Below, piece after piece: positions 6,527 through 6,942 of a DNA stretch of 6,942 nucleotides; positions within the stretch are counted from its first letter, which is position 1; every line of letters begins with the position of its first letter. The translations under genes were made by a program, and so were the position numbers. The notes under the pieces are model-generated. The model did not search any database. It had not been told where the DNA came from and worked only from the letters and a program-made list of their open reading frames with translations. The DNA is from Acidimicrobiales bacterium. GTDB lineage: Bacteria > Actinomycetota > Acidimicrobiia > Acidimicrobiales > JAKAVM01. The stretch spans positions 1 to 6,942 of the forward strand of contig DAIDIS010000131.1 in NCBI GenBank assembly GCA_027451785.1, read 5' to 3'.

Positions 6527-6571
6527 TGGCGCGCTCGGAGGGAGTCGAACCCCCAACCTTCTGATCCGTAG
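6527..6571 (-). other. 3' fragment of tRNA-Arg(ACG), probable attachment-site scar
   Basis: On the minus strand the bases read as the 3' part of a tRNA: anticodon loop CTACGGA (anticodon ACG, 6565-6571), 3' anticodon stem TCAGA, variable loop AGGTT, T-arm GGGGG-TTCGACT-CCCTC, 3' acceptor strand CGAGCGC, discriminator G and encoded CCA (6527-6529). The match stops at the loop. The next bases are TGGAC where TCTGA is needed to pair with TCAGA, and no D-arm or 5' acceptor strand follows. So it is not a functional tRNA but the 45-bp 3' segment commonly used as attB by tyrosine integrases. In the usual arrangement an intact tRNA-Arg would lie on the far side of the element, at higher coordinates beyond the right edge. 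Confidence 0.85.
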
Positions 6572-6711
6572 GTCCAAATAGAGGCATTGCCGCCGATTTC
6601 CGTTAGTTACCGAAACTGCCCGGAAATGCCTAATGAGCAGGATTTATGTGGCGACGGAACTGCCTTGGATTGACCGCCCTTATCCATCCGAAACCGGCTT
6701 AGAAATCGTTT

Positions 6712-6735
6712 TGGTTCTCACGGTGGTTCTCACGG
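6712..6735 (+). repeat. Two perfect tandem copies of a 12-bp unit
   Basis: TGGTTCTCACGG occurs twice head to tail with no gap, between the tRNA fragment and the end of the right-edge gene. It may be a slippage duplication or a pair of protein-binding sites linked to the attachment site; the sequence does not decide. Confidence 0.8.
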
Positions 6736-6759
6736 CCCGACCGCACCTAAGACTGAGTG

Positions 6760-6942
6760 CTACACGCCAGGATAGGGCATCTGCCGATCCCAGAAGCCGA
6801 GCCGGCGCATACGTTGGTGAATCCTGTTTGCTTGCTCTTTCGAAATCAGGCTCTTGTCTCCGGCCGTGATCAATAGCTTTCGAATTCGTTGGTAGGGGTG
6901 ATCGCCGGGGAAAGTCGCCAACGCCTTTAAGGCGTCATTATC
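6760..6942 (-). CDS. C-terminal 60 residues of an unrecognised protein, 5' partial
   Basis: The minus strand is open from the right edge for 60 codons to TAG at 6760-6762. The peptide is helical and basic, with PGDHPYQRIRKLLITAGD, SLISKEQANRIHQRMRR and a terminal LGFWDRQMPYPGV. The composition, with spaced Arg/Lys and aromatic residues, looks like a real protein tail rather than a chance frame, but I do not recognise the family. No start is visible because the gene begins outside the window. Its position next to the tRNA-derived scar suggests it may belong to an integrated element, in which case a DNA-processing role would be plausible; this is a guess. Confidence 0.5.
   Translation of the reverse strand, partial: DNDALKALATFPGDHPYQRIRKLLITAGDKSLISKEQANRIHQRMRRLGFWDRQMPYPGV
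6921..6935. repeat. Short palindrome, 7-bp arms
   Basis: ACGCCTT-T-AAGGCGT is a perfect inverted repeat inside the partial right-edge gene. It could be chance; no T-run follows on either strand within the window. Confidence 0.4.

Larger units (their letters stand above)
6359..6759. other. Non-coding stretch holding an att-like scar and a tandem repeat
   Basis: Apart from the tRNA-Arg fragment (6527-6571) and the 12-bp tandem repeat (6712-6735) nothing coding is convincing here. The short frames crossing 6540-6580 are translations of the tRNA fragment. No strong promoter or terminator was recognised. Confidence 0.6.

Noticed and set aside
6231..6581. Plus-strand frame ending in SRTPNLL-like sequence
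   Set aside because: This ending is the well-known spurious translation of a tRNA T-arm region; the frame also runs antisense to the lipoprotein signal peptide.
6527..6600. Functional tRNA-Arg gene
   Set aside because: The 5' anticodon stem does not pair, and no D-arm or 5' acceptor strand follows.
6633..6869. Plus-strand 78-residue frame
   Set aside because: Its second half is antisense to the more protein-like right-edge gene and it spans the 12-bp tandem duplication; no motif seen.
1..6942. CRISPR array or insertion sequence with terminal repeats
   Set aside because: No regularly spaced repeats and no transposase frame were seen on either strand.

Overview
The window looks like a moderately high-GC actinobacterial chromosome. 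The clues are GTG/TTG starts beside a near-leaderless gene, a tRNA-Arg(ACG) fragment whose body resembles actinobacterial tRNA-Arg with an encoded CCA, and an actinobacterial-style integrase relic. The class (perhaps Acidimicrobiia) is only a guess.

Left two thirds (1-5247): a compact lipid-modification locus with a photoreceptor-type regulator. A cobalamin-binding protein of the CarH/LitR type (plus strand, 5' end outside the window) carries the W-x9-E-H motif typical of adenosylcobalamin light sensors. Converging on it is a three-gene minus-strand operon: an FAD-dependent amine-oxidase-like oxidoreductase (COG2907 type), a DUF1365 protein, and a cyclopropane-fatty-acid-synthase-like SAM methyltransferase. 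A short-chain dehydrogenase of the DHRS12 type runs divergently from the operon. The roughly 100-bp divergent gap holds an AT-rich palindrome exactly between a good -35 and -10, with the -10 placed for a nearly leaderless GTG start. The simplest reading is that the B12 photoreceptor controls this gap and that the enzymes together modify acyl chains of membrane phospholipids. The chemistry (branched, cyclopropane, or furan-type fatty acid) cannot be settled from sequence.

Right third (5248-6942): an eroded accessory region. It holds a 5'-truncated tyrosine recombinase with an in-frame TGA, a short secreted lipoprotein converging on it with a 3-bp overlap, an orphan 45-bp 3' part of tRNA-Arg(ACG) that is probably an integration scar, a perfect 12-bp tandem duplication, and the C-terminal end of an unrecognised minus-strand gene entering from the right edge.

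The most interesting points are the DNA-level control site in the divergent gap, the loss in the regulator of the second CarH histidine (Glu instead), the 158-bp antisense overlap of regulator and methyltransferase, the unusual active site of the methyltransferase subfamily, and the tRNA-derived scar.
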